A DNA stretch of 64,000 bases from JBCDHN01 sp965224535 (GCA_965224535.1 CBDCZR010000007.1:1-64000); one strand, 5' to 3'. Counted from the stretch's first letter, positions 34,801 through 42,882 are shown. The notes: generated by a model not told the origin, from the sequence alone. Numbers and translations: made by a program.

Positions 34801-35630
34801 CCCGCAGGAACGGCGGACGGCTCCGCGCCTGGGCGCAGTTCGCCGATGACCCCAGCCGCACGATCAACCTTTCCCGGTGGAATCGGCTCACCGATTTCAC
34901 CCAAATCCACGCCTCCTCCGTCAACTTCACTGCCGTCCGCAAAAACGGCGATTCGATCCAGCGGAGCTACGATTCGGACAAGGTTACCGAAGTACCAGAC
35001 ATCGTGTTTCTCGCGCGCAGTCAGAGCCCGATCGCCATCAACAAAGATGGGCGGATTCGCCTGCCTTTCGGAAGCGAGCTGGCTCGGCTCGACAAACGTT
35101 TCGTCACCGCCGCGCGCGGGTTCGGCATGACGATCGCTATCGACGAGGACGGCGTGCCGCACTCCGCGTTCGAGGGGAACATCGCCAAGAATCGCACCGC
35201 GCAGTTGCTGACGGCGGAGGACTTGAAGGGCATGACGATGCTCTCCGCGGGCAAAGCGAGTTTCAGGTTTTTGAAAAGCGACGGCTCGGTATGGAGTTGG
35301 AGAATTCGCGAAGGACTGGAAGAGAAGAACGAGATCGTCGATGGCGTGGTGGAAATCGCCTGCGGCGTGGGCCGAATCATCGGCCGCAAGGCAGACGGAA
35401 CGGTGCTCTCGGGCGACGTCGATGACAAGACGCCAAAAGACCTCCGCCCCGCCATCGCGATTCGCGCCGGAGGCCAGGTTTACGCCGCGCAGATGACCGA
35501 TGGCTCCTGGCGGGCCTGGGAAAATCGCGATCCCGAACTCGCCCGCAAAATCGAATCGCTCGGCCCGGTCAAAGACATTGCCTTTTACTCCAGCGGCACG
35601 GGCACGCGTGTGTTGCTGTGGATCGAGTGA
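28809..35630 (+). CDS. Giant Ser/Thr protein kinase with RCC1-like and repeat modules
   Basis: A 2273-residue protein. Kinase domain at about 80-340: ILGRGGMGAVYRA, catalytic VAIK lysine (Lys108), HRDIKPANIF, KVGDFGLAKL and GTPHYVAPEQ, all intact. One membrane helix at about 368-392. Outside it, RCC1-like repeats (HGLALRTDGSVVSWG, QSAALRADGHVVAWG, LLVALRNDGSVAAWG) lie at about 490-690, then two beta-sandwich-like parts, a helical coiled region at about 1197-1350, several repeated lipocalin-like modules (phrases W-L-x-G-T-V-W-E/K, and F-x-x-DGTG) at about 1357-1977, and a second RCC1-like block to the C-terminus ending in TRVLLWIE. The cytoplasmic kinase is probably controlled by the large external sensor. 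Ligand unknown. Confidence 0.88.
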   Translation: MTDEPTPTPATPDPADNNPDPGARPKPSAEPELEGHDPGQLMRTATSKTGAAGSGAGHTPPGMWEPPLPEELAPFLPAFRFVAILGRGGMGAVYRAVQSSLDRDVAIKLLPPELGADPEFEARFKREAKSMAQLNHPNIVQIYDFGQTTGGHFYFVMEYVDGADLHQLIHAGQLDSEGALNAVSQICDALEYAHTKGYVHRDIKPANIFINAEGVIKVGDFGLAKLVDAESSASATDRVGLTLTGMTMGTPHYVAPEQMAAEGNVDHRADIYSLGIMFYEMLTGEIPRGSFKPPSQKKEVDVRIDGVVFKAMEPDPDERYQTAGLLRSDVDVVRTTAPPEVAARKKPARGAKRKRPAGDSPKGKPGVGMWIGIGAAVLAVVGVLGVVLFGGGETETGGEANVAEEAGKGKSAPGDANGGARTPVSAKIQPDGIAGAGDFPNFPTKFEFPLPHPRRPKMGGKVELIEVLNLPESAHPGHDEKVRNSIPAEILGLDDVVQVATSDTQWTVTPVPGHGLALRTDGSVVSWGINLAGECDIPPEAQKDIVQVAVARHQSAALRADGHVVAWGAPKQSPYRKWNVDDSHGPANFVQISAFNQLLVALRNDGSVAAWGTTDEVDVSKIPAGMPPCVLVDAGHWHCAAVTAGNGGVIAWGSTKRGGVGRLLETEAIGIADLRDDRAIHRDRSPAQYAFARRGLPEPGFGATALTNSLHLFSNQLKDNIGYTGYRDTAANWQFVSTGSELDRKNSEKAARGCVTLTPWGTHVIGIRPPAEKLREAMLERFWIRFHQREASVQSRVAASVIDYGWVDVLSTLNVKEDCVPLVPQKAEPVVETMNDWVRFGSTGIFLPVGPNDSFEVQGKIAKNPYAIHILFEEMANFAVPKDSGRIGWLSFGGSKGTQFEVFDGRDHEQNGSTQQVPELAMTDGPHDLVYRHQWLDEGELEVTLIVDGKTAYQWRGDAARTALPTNGNRQLLMGSRQRMDIWSLKYRKLTVAGAGAETGQWVDLLPQIDPKLDVDWTSWQAKADGSLEMATVGKTFLKLKTPPPDDGYEFEIAIAKLAGAADVGLIFPIPGGKVGGVYFAGKRLKLMAESGAVTDTEVTPFLPGQAHTIVVRTDFRNAHQVSIVVLLDGDQKIVWQGNPSQLGVGAIPLPADGASAGIGAAKDAQLQLKRARFRKIELVQSSPNTLPASPSKPEADPRLTELKNQFRERYQTQVAAAHQKRVDALNQQYLGALEKAEKAASDAGNLDDVLAFQAEKERIGKNQPLPATDDPKTPAQLTTLRQTYRTELAKHETALAAATKRLAGEYDKALDVLQRERTREAKIDEALAVKAVRERLAKGDAWWTRETAAELPGGTLTEILTRHAWVGDAGWGKVNTGAVYVFNEDGTGSQVRPDASNGNAFTWEAEGERGFKLTWGTGVGHVWTVEEQANEIRSPNGTILRPHGVVEDGKSPKNAEDLAAWLVASRWVNLKELSTVEFRRDGSGFRPTESGVDQTFTWEAKSETKVKITWDSGTKKDLDLTENHCDIQLTVRKDVVFRRLGSADIGPSLDQSDPKGVKADTFQQILPLHRWLADAGPGKAKTGRIYIFDADGTGVEIHQNGNPLEFVWTPVNATEFRTAWGREGNSGGRKLWTWAPSNPLEFRSSDPAVFRPAVKRPEKLNEWKFWLRGTVWEKTGGSEVGARIALNEGGEGTFAGPDGQTGNVVWKVDRDNQISITYPGRTGKFAGLPDGLELRHTVAAYAKNVWKFVSRGTSVAPDEAKVDPDPGPLPTNAKELEKWLVGTVWKVTNRKSNDGRKQPDATVLFSGDGIMEWDSQYRNVTRVESFTPTGLTYIWGRDKQWRLTFSEEFRKGESSRSDGFGGFNWEFVGRRSLGDSTAPATKEDLEIWLAGTVWEQVRGTKEGSQLIIAAANKAAGSRPDEEAIAVEFEVLSNREFRVKWPDGNKSWASFTMLSSLDRFLLNPDGRGEYKLISRDASADTGEPLPALREAQARWNAARRNGGRLRAWAQFADDPSRTINLSRWNRLTDFTQIHASSVNFTAVRKNGDSIQRSYDSDKVTEVPDIVFLARSQSPIAINKDGRIRLPFGSELARLDKRFVTAARGFGMTIAIDEDGVPHSAFEGNIAKNRTAQLLTAEDLKGMTMLSAGKASFRFLKSDGSVWSWRIREGLEEKNEIVDGVVEIACGVGRIIGRKADGTVLSGDVDDKTPKDLRPAIAIRAGGQVYAAQMTDGSWRAWENRDPELARKIESLGPVKDIAFYSSGTGTRVLLWIE

Positions 35631-35709
35631 CCCGCTGCCGCCATCTCTAACAAACCTTCGGTCCTAACAAAGGAACGGAACTTGTTCCATGCCACTCATT
35701 CTCAACAAG

Positions 35710-36645
35710 CTATTCGAGCAACTTCGCCGCCAGCTTCTTGCGTTCCTTGGCCGGCAACTTGGCGAGGACTTCCTCGGCAGAGAGCCTCTTCGCGAGTTCC
35801 TCCGCGGAAATGCCCTCCAAACGCTCCTCTGCGGACAGCGTCTCCGCAATCTTTTCCGGGGAAAGCGTCTCCGCAATCTTTCTCGGGGAGATCCTCCGAA
35901 GCCATGCTTCGAGAAATTCTTCGCTAGGTTCGCTCGGCAATTGTTCGACGAGTTCTTCGAGTGTGAGTGCCATGGGAATGGAATCGAGTTGGAAATAGTT
36001 GATGAAGCTGATCAGGATACTCACGGACAGGGGATCATTCCAGTCAAAATGGCGGAATCCGTAGGCAAACTGATCCGGCCGGCCGCTGAGCAGTTTCCAC
36101 ATGGCATTGCGCTTGGTTTGCCGCGTTTCGCGCGGGACGATGAGGGTAACCTCCGGCCCCGGCCCGCGGATGCCGTAGACGCCCTTTTGCCGCTGCTTTA
36201 CCCACGGCCGCAATTCGGCGCATTCCGGTTTGCGCATCGCCACTGCCACCAGGCGCAGGTCCGGCCCCAGCCTTTTCCACTTGGCGCGGCGTTTGTCCTT
36301 CAAATGCGTGACGCCGTAACCCAGCAGTTCGTAGTAGCTGAGGTAGTCGAACGGTTCGTGCACGGATTTCAGGCTGAAAACCATCTGCCGGCGCAGCTCT
36401 TCCAAGCCCGCCGGCAAATTCGGGTTGGTCCCGGGATCCGGCGCGGAATCCGGCAACGACGCGATCAAATCCACCACCTGCGATGGCGAGAGGTCCACCT
36501 CCGCCTGGACCTCAAAGTTCAGCGGCCGCATCACCGCGCCGACCGCGCCGGCGAACAGTTTGTGCCACGCTTGAAGGCGTTTTTCGCGCTGGGTCTGTTT
36601 GGCGGCCTTGGTTTTGGCTTTGGCGGATTTTTTGCGGCTCGGCAT
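35710..36645 (-). CDS. Hypothetical protein with repeated S-x-E-E-x-L motif
   Basis: A 311-residue protein of unknown function. The N-terminus is lysine-rich. The C-terminal 80 residues carry five or six tandem short helical units (IAETLSPEKIAETLSAEERLEGISAEELAKRL...), a tail often seen on Rpn/PD-(D/E)XK-like transposase-family proteins of cyanobacteria and Verrucomicrobiota. A nuclease core was not confidently seen, though EPFDYLSYYELLGYGVTHLKDKRR could be remote homology. The ATG at 36645 was preferred over one five codons upstream. It lies between two plus-strand genes with RCC1-like parts. Confidence 0.6.
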   Translation of the reverse strand: MPSRKKSAKAKTKAAKQTQREKRLQAWHKLFAGAVGAVMRPLNFEVQAEVDLSPSQVVDLIASLPDSAPDPGTNPNLPAGLEELRRQMVFSLKSVHEPFDYLSYYELLGYGVTHLKDKRRAKWKRLGPDLRLVAVAMRKPECAELRPWVKQRQKGVYGIRGPGPEVTLIVPRETRQTKRNAMWKLLSGRPDQFAYGFRHFDWNDPLSVSILISFINYFQLDSIPMALTLEELVEQLPSEPSEEFLEAWLRRISPRKIAETLSPEKIAETLSAEERLEGISAEELAKRLSAEEVLAKLPAKERKKLAAKLLE

Positions 36646-36741
36646 GCCCGCACCAAGCAACCCGCCGGAGACGATTCAAACCCCGAATTTCGTGATTTCG
36701 CCGTTTTTCGGCCCTAACACAACCCTCAAACCAAGTTTCCC

Positions 36742-38175
36742 ATGAACAGCGTTACCCTCGCCCTAACACTTGCCTCAATCGCGTGCCTTCCAGCCCAAGA
36801 ATCCCCGCCTCCGCCGGAAATCGCCGCCGCTCTCGTGCCAATCGCCGAGACCGAAGCCAAGGCCGCCGCGGCCAAAGAAAAACGCATCGAATCCTACGTT
36901 GCCGACCTCGCGAAGCTGGAAAAGTCCGTCGCCAAGGACACCGGCGATCTCCAGGCCGTGCTCTCGGTTCGAACCGAAAAGGAAACCTGGGCCAAGGGCG
37001 CGCCAACGCCGGCGATCGACCCGAAAGACGAATCGAAACCGCTGGCCCTGCGCAAGCTGCGATTCTACTTCGACCGCGACCTGGCCAACCTGGAAACGCA
37101 GGCCAAAGCCGCGATGGCCGAGGCGCGAAACCTGGCCAAATCGCGGCTGAAAGCTCTGGAGGTGCGCTTCACCAAGGAGCGCGAGATCGGCCTGGCGCTC
37201 GCCGCGCGTCAAGCGGGCGCAAACCCGGATCCGGCGCTCGATCCGACCCCCAAAACCGCCCCGAAGCCGGAAACGCAGACCAAACCCGGGATTCCCAGGT
37301 TGCCGCCAGGAATCCGGGTTCCGTTCGTGAATCGCGAAACCGGCTCCCTGCGAATGTGGGGCAAAAACCACGCAGGGGAGGACATGGCCAAGACGCTGCC
37401 GCGCACCGGCCAATTCGTCCAGGTTGCCGCCTCGGACGGCGCGTGGCTGGCTTTGGCGCGAAACGGCGACTGCCTGTGGAAACGCGATTTCACCGGCGCC
37501 ATCGAAAAAACGCGGACCTATAAATTCGAGGACATCCGCCAAATCCAGCGTGGTTTTTTCCTGCGCGCGATCGACAAACGGGGCCGGTTTTGCAGCACCA
37601 CCCGGCGCGAAGGCCGCTTCCGGCTCGTCGATGGCGGCCATGCCACGTCCTACCAATTTCACAAAAACGGCGAGGTCACCTTCGGCGGAGTGGCCTTCAC
37701 CCGAAAGCAGAATCCCGCGCCGAAACCGCCCCTAACCAAACTACAAAACGTGACCGATGTCCGCAGCGGCGTCAGTTCAACCGTGTTCATTCGCGAAGAC
37801 GACACCGGCTTCGGTTGGGCCGTGAGTTCAGGCGAATTCCCGGTCGATACCGGCGGGGAGCGGATCGTTTACCTGGATGGCGGCTACGCTTGCGTCGGCG
37901 GTCTGAGCGAAACTGGCCGCGTGTTTTTCTGGAGCGGCGTGGCGAAGGAAGCGGAGTTTTTGAGCGAACGGATCCCGCTCGAACGCGGCCCCTTCACCGC
38001 CTTGCGCGTAGCCAACAAGCTCGCCGCCGCGCGCACGATTCGGGGAAAATGGATCGCCTGGGGAGACAACGCCGCCGGCCTGGTGGACCGGATCCATTCG
38101 CTGGAAAACGTCAAGGACCTGGATTTCGCGACCAAGCCCGGCGCCAACGTCGGTTGGGTGATTTGGATCGAGTGA
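36742..38175 (+). CDS. Secreted RCC1-like protein, paralogue of the kinase ectodomain
   Basis: A 477-residue exported protein with a signal peptide (to about residue 19). Residues 30-160 are helical and resemble residues 1197-1350 of the giant kinase (phrases A-x-L-x-K-L-E-K and K-x-T-W-A-K-G match ALEKAEKA and RLAKGDAWW). Then RCC1-like strands follow and the end, VGWVIWIE, parallels the kinase's TRVLLWIE. It is likely a soluble version of the same sensor. The ECF-like sigma factor follows 65 bp downstream, which suggests a shared transcript. The ATG is preceded by CTAAC 23 nt upstream. Confidence 0.72.
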   Translation: MNSVTLALTLASIACLPAQESPPPPEIAAALVPIAETEAKAAAAKEKRIESYVADLAKLEKSVAKDTGDLQAVLSVRTEKETWAKGAPTPAIDPKDESKPLALRKLRFYFDRDLANLETQAKAAMAEARNLAKSRLKALEVRFTKEREIGLALAARQAGANPDPALDPTPKTAPKPETQTKPGIPRLPPGIRVPFVNRETGSLRMWGKNHAGEDMAKTLPRTGQFVQVAASDGAWLALARNGDCLWKRDFTGAIEKTRTYKFEDIRQIQRGFFLRAIDKRGRFCSTTRREGRFRLVDGGHATSYQFHKNGEVTFGGVAFTRKQNPAPKPPLTKLQNVTDVRSGVSSTVFIREDDTGFGWAVSSGEFPVDTGGERIVYLDGGYACVGGLSETGRVFFWSGVAKEAEFLSERIPLERGPFTALRVANKLAAARTIRGKWIAWGDNAAGLVDRIHSLENVKDLDFATKPGANVGWVIWIE

Positions 38176-38240
38176 GGACGCCGCGTTTGCGCCGAACTTT
38201 TTTGCGCGACGAAGCAAAATTTCCGCAAGAATGTCAACCA

Positions 38241-38972
38241 ATGGGCGAGAACTTCGACAAGACCGACTGGAGCCTGCTGTTCAAAATCAGGAACGGCACG
38301 GAAACCGAGGCCACGGAGGCGTTGGACGTGGTTTGCCGCACGTATTGGCTGCCGCTTTACGAGTGGCTTCGGAGAACGGGTCACTCGGTGGAGGATTCCG
38401 AGGATTTGATCCAGGGCTTCTTCGTCCACGCGCAGCGGCGCAAGATTTTCCAGAAAGCGGTGGAGGGCGAAGGGTTGCTGCGGACGTGGCTGCTGCGTTG
38501 CCTGCGCAACTTCCTGGCCGACGAACGCGAACGCGAATCCGCGCAGAAACGCGCCGGCCGCAAGAACGAGATTTCGCTGGATTTCATGGACACCCAACGC
38601 GCCGAAGCCGGGATTCAGCTTGAAGTGCAAAGTCCGGACGCCGACCCGTCCCAGCTCTACGAACGGCGTTGGGCACGGGCGATCCTGAACAGTGCACTGG
38701 CCCGCCTGCGCGAGCGCTACTGCAGCGACGGCAATGAGCTGACGTTCGAAGTTCTCAGCCCGCGGCTGTCCGACTCCGGCGAGCAAACAGAGGTTGGGCG
38801 CTACGCGGAGGCAGCAGCGAGGATGGAGGTTAGCGAGGGAGCGGCGCGACAGGCGTATTCGCGGATGAGGCATCGCTTCCGGCAAGCGTTCCGCGAAGAG
38901 GTGGCGCGCACCCTGCTGCCGGGTGATGATTTGGAGGAGGAGATGCGCTATTTGGCGCGGGTGCTGGGGTAG
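38241..38972 (+). CDS. ECF-type RNA polymerase sigma factor
   Basis: A 243-residue sigma-70-family protein of the short extracytoplasmic-function type. Region 2 shows as LPLYEWLRRTGHSVEDSEDLIQGFF with TWLLRCLRNFLADERERE (the DNA-melting and -10-binding part). Region 4 is the helix-turn-helix in the C-terminal third (AAARMEVSEGAARQAYSRMRHRFRQAF). Planctomycetes and Verrucomicrobiota often place this subtype next to Ser/Thr kinases, which fits the kinase block here. No anti-sigma factor is adjacent; control by the kinase is inference. The frame is open upstream; the ATG at 38241 gives the typical start. Confidence 0.82.
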   Translation: MGENFDKTDWSLLFKIRNGTETEATEALDVVCRTYWLPLYEWLRRTGHSVEDSEDLIQGFFVHAQRRKIFQKAVEGEGLLRTWLLRCLRNFLADERERESAQKRAGRKNEISLDFMDTQRAEAGIQLEVQSPDADPSQLYERRWARAILNSALARLRERYCSDGNELTFEVLSPRLSDSGEQTEVGRYAEAAARMEVSEGAARQAYSRMRHRFRQAFREEVARTLLPGDDLEEEMRYLARVLG

Positions 38973-39014
38973 GTGCGTGGTGGAAATGTGGCGGTTTGAG
39001 TGAGAGTCTCCGCG

Positions 39015-39853
39015 ATGCATCACTGGTTCAAAACGATCCTCCTCGCGGAGGTGGAAACCTGGGAAGTGCGTCTCTTCAACTTGGGCCTGACCAACGTCAC
39101 CATCACCGACGATTGCCGGCTGGACGGGTATTTTAGGTCGGAGCAAGAGGCGCGGGAATTTGCCGAGGAGTTCGGCGGCGAAATCCAGGTTTTGGCGGAC
39201 GAAAACTGGGTTGCCTTGGGTTTGCGCGCGAACTCCGGACGCTTTCTGGAAATCCTGGATCGCCTCGTCATCGCTCTGGATGACGACCCGGATTTCTGGA
39301 TCAGCTCCGCGTTCGGTTTCCCGGCCGGGATTTGCTGCGATTTCCGCCAGGTTTAGCCTTTGGCACCGGCGATCACCAAACCACCTCCAGTTGCCTGGAA
39401 CTGCTCATCCGCGCCGGGGCGGATTTGGATCCCGGATGGAGCCTGCTGGACTTGGGGACGGGCACGGGCATCCTCGCCATCGCCGCCGCGCGTTTGGGCG
39501 CCGGGCGCATTTTGGCCGTCGATTTCGATCCCAAAGCCATCGAAGTGGCGCGATCCAGCCTGGCCCGGCACCAAATCGCGGAATCCCGGGTCGAGTTGCG
39601 CGAAGCCGATGTGCTCGCCTGGGAGCCCGGGGAGCAGTTCGGCGTCGTGACGGCGAATCTATTCGGTGCGGTGCTGATCCAAGCCATGCCGATGATTCGC
39701 GCCGCTCTCGAACCCGGCGGCCAAGCGATTTTCTCTGGCATATTGCGCGAACAAACCGCAGCGCGCGCGGTTTCTGCCACTTCAGCAAATTTGGCGGTCG
39801 AACGCAGCTTGGAGCGCGGCAAATGGGTCACCCTGGCCGCTTCGGTGGTTTGA
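39015..39853 (+). pseudogene. prmA: Ribosomal protein L11 methyltransferase, frameshifted
   Basis: PrmA methylates ribosomal protein L11 with S-adenosylmethionine. The N-terminal half (MHHWFKTILL to AFGFPAGI) is in one frame and ends at a TAG at 39354. The catalytic half is in a second frame: RFPPGLAFGTGDHQTTS (PrmA signature), LLDLGTGTGILAIAAARLGA (SAM motif I), and NLFGAVLIQ in place of the usual N-L-I motif. Adding one T in GGATTTGC (39325-39331) restores a continuous protein reading PAGILLRFPPG. The loss is a single base, so this may be a sequence error rather than decay. Confidence 0.85.
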
Positions 39854-39924
39854 AGATCGGCTTGGCCTTCCCTAGGAGCATCCGCACCGCGAACCAACCG
39901 GCGCCCGGATACGATAGATTACCT

Positions 39925-40067
39925 CATCACCGTTTGCGCCCGGGGCCAAGCACGCTACAGCTAGGGCCATGATTTTTCGTTTCATCCCCGCCATTTGGCT
40001 CGCCGGCGCGTTGTCCGTTTTTGCCGCGGATCGCCCTAACATCATCGTCATCATGGCCGATGACATG
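39925..40067 (+). repeat. 143-bp duplicated sulfatase gene start (intact copy)
   Basis: Partner of the 143-bp repeat at 28187-28329; it covers the 44 bases upstream and the first 33 codons of the intact sulfatase. Confidence 0.8.
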
Positions 40068-41372
40068 GGTTACGAATGCGTTTCCGCCAACGGCAGCAAG
40101 ATGTATCAAACCCCGCACATCGATGCCCTGGCCGCCAGCGGCATGCGCTTCAATCACGCCCATTCCCAGCCCATTTGCACCCCATCGCGCGTGCAGATCA
40201 TGACCGGCATTTACAACAACCGCAACTACGTGAAATTTGGCCTGCTGGACCCTGAAGCGGTCACGTTCGGCAATGTTTTGCGCGATGCGGGCTACAACAC
40301 GTGCATCGCCGGCAAGTGGCAGTTGAGGGGCGGATATGAGGGGGTGAAAAAGTTCGGTTTCGACCGCCATTGCCTCTGGCAGTTGACCCGCCGGCCCAGC
40401 CGCTATCCCAATCCCGGCCTGGAAATCGACGGCGAGGAAAAAGACTTCAAAAACGGCGAATTCGGCCCCCACGTGGTCACCGACTACCTCTGCGAGTTCC
40501 TGACCGAGCAAAAAGACGCCGAAGCGCCATTTTTCATCTACTACCCGATGATCGCGCCGCACTGGCCGTTCGTCCCCACGCCCGGCAGCCCGGATTGGGA
40601 CCCCACCATGTGGCGCGACGCCAAGGGCGAGCCCGGCGGCTACAAGGACCAGAAGTACTGGGACCTGATGGTGACGCTGACCGACGCCATGGTCGGCAAA
40701 GTGGTCGCCAAGCTCGACGATTTGGGTTTGCGCGAGAACACGCTGGTCATCTTTACCTGCGATAACGGCACCTACACCGGCGTGAAGTCGAAATTCGCCG
40801 GCGCGGACTATCCCGGCGGCAAGGGCTCGACCCGGGACAACGGAACCCACGTGCCGTTCGTGGTCAGTTGGCCGAAAACGGTGAAGCCCGGCCAGGTTCG
40901 CGAGGAATTGGTCGATTTCAGCGACGTGTTGCCGACCATCGTCGAGGCGGGAGGCGCAACGGTCCCGGAAAACGTGGACGGACACAGCCTGTTGCCGCTT
41001 TTTGAGGGAAAACCGGGCTACCAGCCGCGGGAGACCATTTACTGCTGGTACGAGCGAAACGGCGTCCGCAACAAGGCCCGCCAGTTGGTTCGCGACCAGC
41101 GCTACAAGCTCTACGCAAGCGGCGAATTCTTCGACACCAGCCAGGATTTGCTGGAAAAGAACGACCTGGCGGCAAACGGCGTGCCGGAGGAGCTAAGCGC
41201 CATTCACGCCAAGCTCCAAGCCGCCCTGCAGCCGCATCTTCAGGCGACCAAGACCGCTGACCCGCTCCAAAACGCCAAACGCTCCGCCGGCGAGAAAAAG
41301 GAGAAAGCGGAGAAAAAGAAGGCGAAGGAACCAGGCACAAAGAACAAAGCACAAAAAACCAAAAAACCATGA
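39969..41372 (+). CDS. Formylglycine-dependent sulfatase
   Basis: A 467-residue secreted arylsulfatase-family hydrolase. Signal peptide to about residue 19. The opening strand RPNIIVIMADDM binds calcium; the catalytic site is CTPSRVQIMTG, whose Cys is converted to formylglycine; later metal-binding segments are GKWQLRG and TCDNGTYTG. It would remove sulfate esters from sugars or polysaccharides. The last 30 residues are a lysine-rich tail encoded by an A-rich repeat. Its 3' end overlaps the next gene by 4 nt (ATGA), so the two are co-translated. A sulfatase-maturing enzyme is not in the window. Confidence 0.92.
   Translation: MIFRFIPAIWLAGALSVFAADRPNIIVIMADDMGYECVSANGSKMYQTPHIDALAASGMRFNHAHSQPICTPSRVQIMTGIYNNRNYVKFGLLDPEAVTFGNVLRDAGYNTCIAGKWQLRGGYEGVKKFGFDRHCLWQLTRRPSRYPNPGLEIDGEEKDFKNGEFGPHVVTDYLCEFLTEQKDAEAPFFIYYPMIAPHWPFVPTPGSPDWDPTMWRDAKGEPGGYKDQKYWDLMVTLTDAMVGKVVAKLDDLGLRENTLVIFTCDNGTYTGVKSKFAGADYPGGKGSTRDNGTHVPFVVSWPKTVKPGQVREELVDFSDVLPTIVEAGGATVPENVDGHSLLPLFEGKPGYQPRETIYCWYERNGVRNKARQLVRDQRYKLYASGEFFDTSQDLLEKNDLAANGVPEELSAIHAKLQAALQPHLQATKTADPLQNAKRSAGEKKEKAEKKKAKEPGTKNKAQKTKKP
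41327..41368 (+). repeat. A-rich intragenic repeat, copy 1
   Basis: GGAACCAGGCACAAAGAACA and following bases, rich in AAGCAC/CAAAG words, encode the lysine-rich tail of the sulfatase. A related insert lies inside the TauE-like gene at 60884-60933. Confidence 0.5.
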
Positions 41373-42514
41373 CCCTTGGCATCATCCTCAACGGCGTCAC
41401 CGGGCGCATGGGGACCAACCAGCACCTCATCCGCTCCATCCTGGCCATCCGCGAGCAAGGCGGGGTGACGCTGCCTTCCGGGGAGTCGGTCCAGGTCGAT
41501 CCCATCCTCACCGGGCGCAACGCGGAAAAACTGCGAAAATTGGCCGAAACCCACGATGTGCCGCGTTTTTCCACCGATCTCGACGCCGCGCTGGCTGACG
41601 ACGCCAACCAAATCTTCTTCGACGCCTCATCCACGCTCCATCGCGCCAAATTCGTGGAAATGGCGGCCAAAGCCGGCAAGGCGATTTACTGCGAAAAGCC
41701 CACCGCCGTCGAGCTGAAGGAAGCCGTGCGCCTGGCCCGAGTTTGCCGCGACGCCAGGGTCAAAAACGGCGTGGTGCAGGACAAACTCTGGCTGCCCGGC
41801 CTGCGCAAGGCCCAAACGCTCATCAACCAGGGCTTTTTCGGCCAAATCCTCTCGGTTCGCGGGGAATTCGGCTACTGGGTCTTCACCGGCCACGAGGAAA
41901 ATCAGCCCGCCCAGCGGCCATCCTGGAATTACCGCGAAGAAGACGGCGGCGGCATCATCATCGACATGCTGTGCCACTGGCGCTACGTGCTGGACAACCT
42001 CTTCGGCCCCGTGGAGGCGGTCAGTTGCCTGGGCGCAACCCACATCCCCGAGCGCATCGCCGAAGACGGCCAAACCTACCCCGCCACCGCCGACGACGCC
42101 TGCTACGCCACGTTTCGAATCCAAGGCGGCATCGTGGCCCAATTCAACAGCAGTTGGACGGTGCGCGTGCGTCGCGACGACCTCTTCACCATGCAAATCG
42201 ACGGCACGCTCGGCTCCGCGGTTGTCGGCCTGCGCAAGTGCTGGGTGCAGCCGCTCGGCGCAACGCCCAAGCCGATCTGGAACCCGGATATCGAGCAACC
42301 CATCGACTTTTTCGGCGGTTGGCAGGAAGTGCCCGACGCCACGGTTTACGACAACGCCTTCAAGATCCAGTGGGAAAAATTCATCCGCCACGTTGCCGCT
42401 GATGAGCCGTTTCCGTGGGATTTGATGGAGGGGGCCAAGGGCGTCCAGTTGGCCGAAGCCGGGCTGAAATCCTGGAAGGAGCAAAAATGGGCGCCGTTGG
42501 AGACTTTGGGCTGA
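41369..42514 (+). CDS. Gfo/Idh/MocA-family oxidoreductase
   Basis: A 381-residue NAD(P)-dependent sugar or polyol dehydrogenase of the Gfo/Idh/MocA family. The N-terminus has a Rossmann fold (IILNGVTGRMGTNQ), the middle the conserved catalytic motif YCEKPTAVEL (EKP), and later GGGIIIDMLCHWRYVLDNLFG (substrate- and cofactor-proximal His). There is no signal peptide, so it is cytoplasmic, in contrast to the Tat-bearing relative at 61958. Translational coupling to the sulfatase suggests that it acts on the desulfated sugar. Confidence 0.88.
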   Translation: MTLGIILNGVTGRMGTNQHLIRSILAIREQGGVTLPSGESVQVDPILTGRNAEKLRKLAETHDVPRFSTDLDAALADDANQIFFDASSTLHRAKFVEMAAKAGKAIYCEKPTAVELKEAVRLARVCRDARVKNGVVQDKLWLPGLRKAQTLINQGFFGQILSVRGEFGYWVFTGHEENQPAQRPSWNYREEDGGGIIIDMLCHWRYVLDNLFGPVEAVSCLGATHIPERIAEDGQTYPATADDACYATFRIQGGIVAQFNSSWTVRVRRDDLFTMQIDGTLGSAVVGLRKCWVQPLGATPKPIWNPDIEQPIDFFGGWQEVPDATVYDNAFKIQWEKFIRHVAADEPFPWDLMEGAKGVQLAEAGLKSWKEQKWAPLETLG

Positions 42515-42540
42515 AATCCGAGCTTTCCCGTTAAATTGGG

Positions 42541-42882
42541 TCAGACGTCCAACCGCACGCAAGACTCCACCTCGCTCGCCGGAAACTCCGCCTTGCCGAT
42601 GCGCAAAATCAGCTGGAACGCCCGGGAACGCTTTTCTTCCTCCACCCACAGTTTCTCCTCAGCCAGGCGCAGCTTCCCGCGCAGCGTGGGCCCGGTGCTG
42701 AGGGTCAGTTCCACCTCATGCCCGAGCGGGAGCCCCAGGTTGGCAGCCATCTCATTGAGTTGGGCTTTGCGTTGCCGGCGCCAAGTGTCGAGCCCGTCTC
42801 CGGGAGCCGATGTGTCGCCATCGCCGGTTTTTTCGGGTGGCGGGGCGTCGAAGTCGAAGTCGAACTGGAGCTGGTCTCTCAT
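42541..42882 (-). CDS. Small hypothetical protein, Sm-like barrel suspected
   Basis: A 113-residue protein of unknown function. The first 30 residues are acidic and proline-rich. The rest has the pattern PLGHEVELTLSTGPTLRGKLRLAEEKLWVE, which looks like a five-strand Sm/SH3-type barrel, but no family was recognised. It is convergent with the oxidoreductase gene (26 bp between stops) and divergent from the aldolase gene. Confidence that it is a real gene rests on its open frame and sensible composition. Confidence 0.55.
   Translation of the reverse strand: MRDQLQFDFDFDAPPPEKTGDGDTSAPGDGLDTWRRQRKAQLNEMAANLGLPLGHEVELTLSTGPTLRGKLRLAEEKLWVEEEKRSRAFQLILRIGKAEFPASEVESCVRLDV

Noticed and set aside
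35689..36717. Plus-strand frame of 342 codons opposite the S-x-E-E protein
   Set aside because: Phe/Arg-rich shadow; the minus strand has the sensible lysine/glutamate composition and helical repeats.
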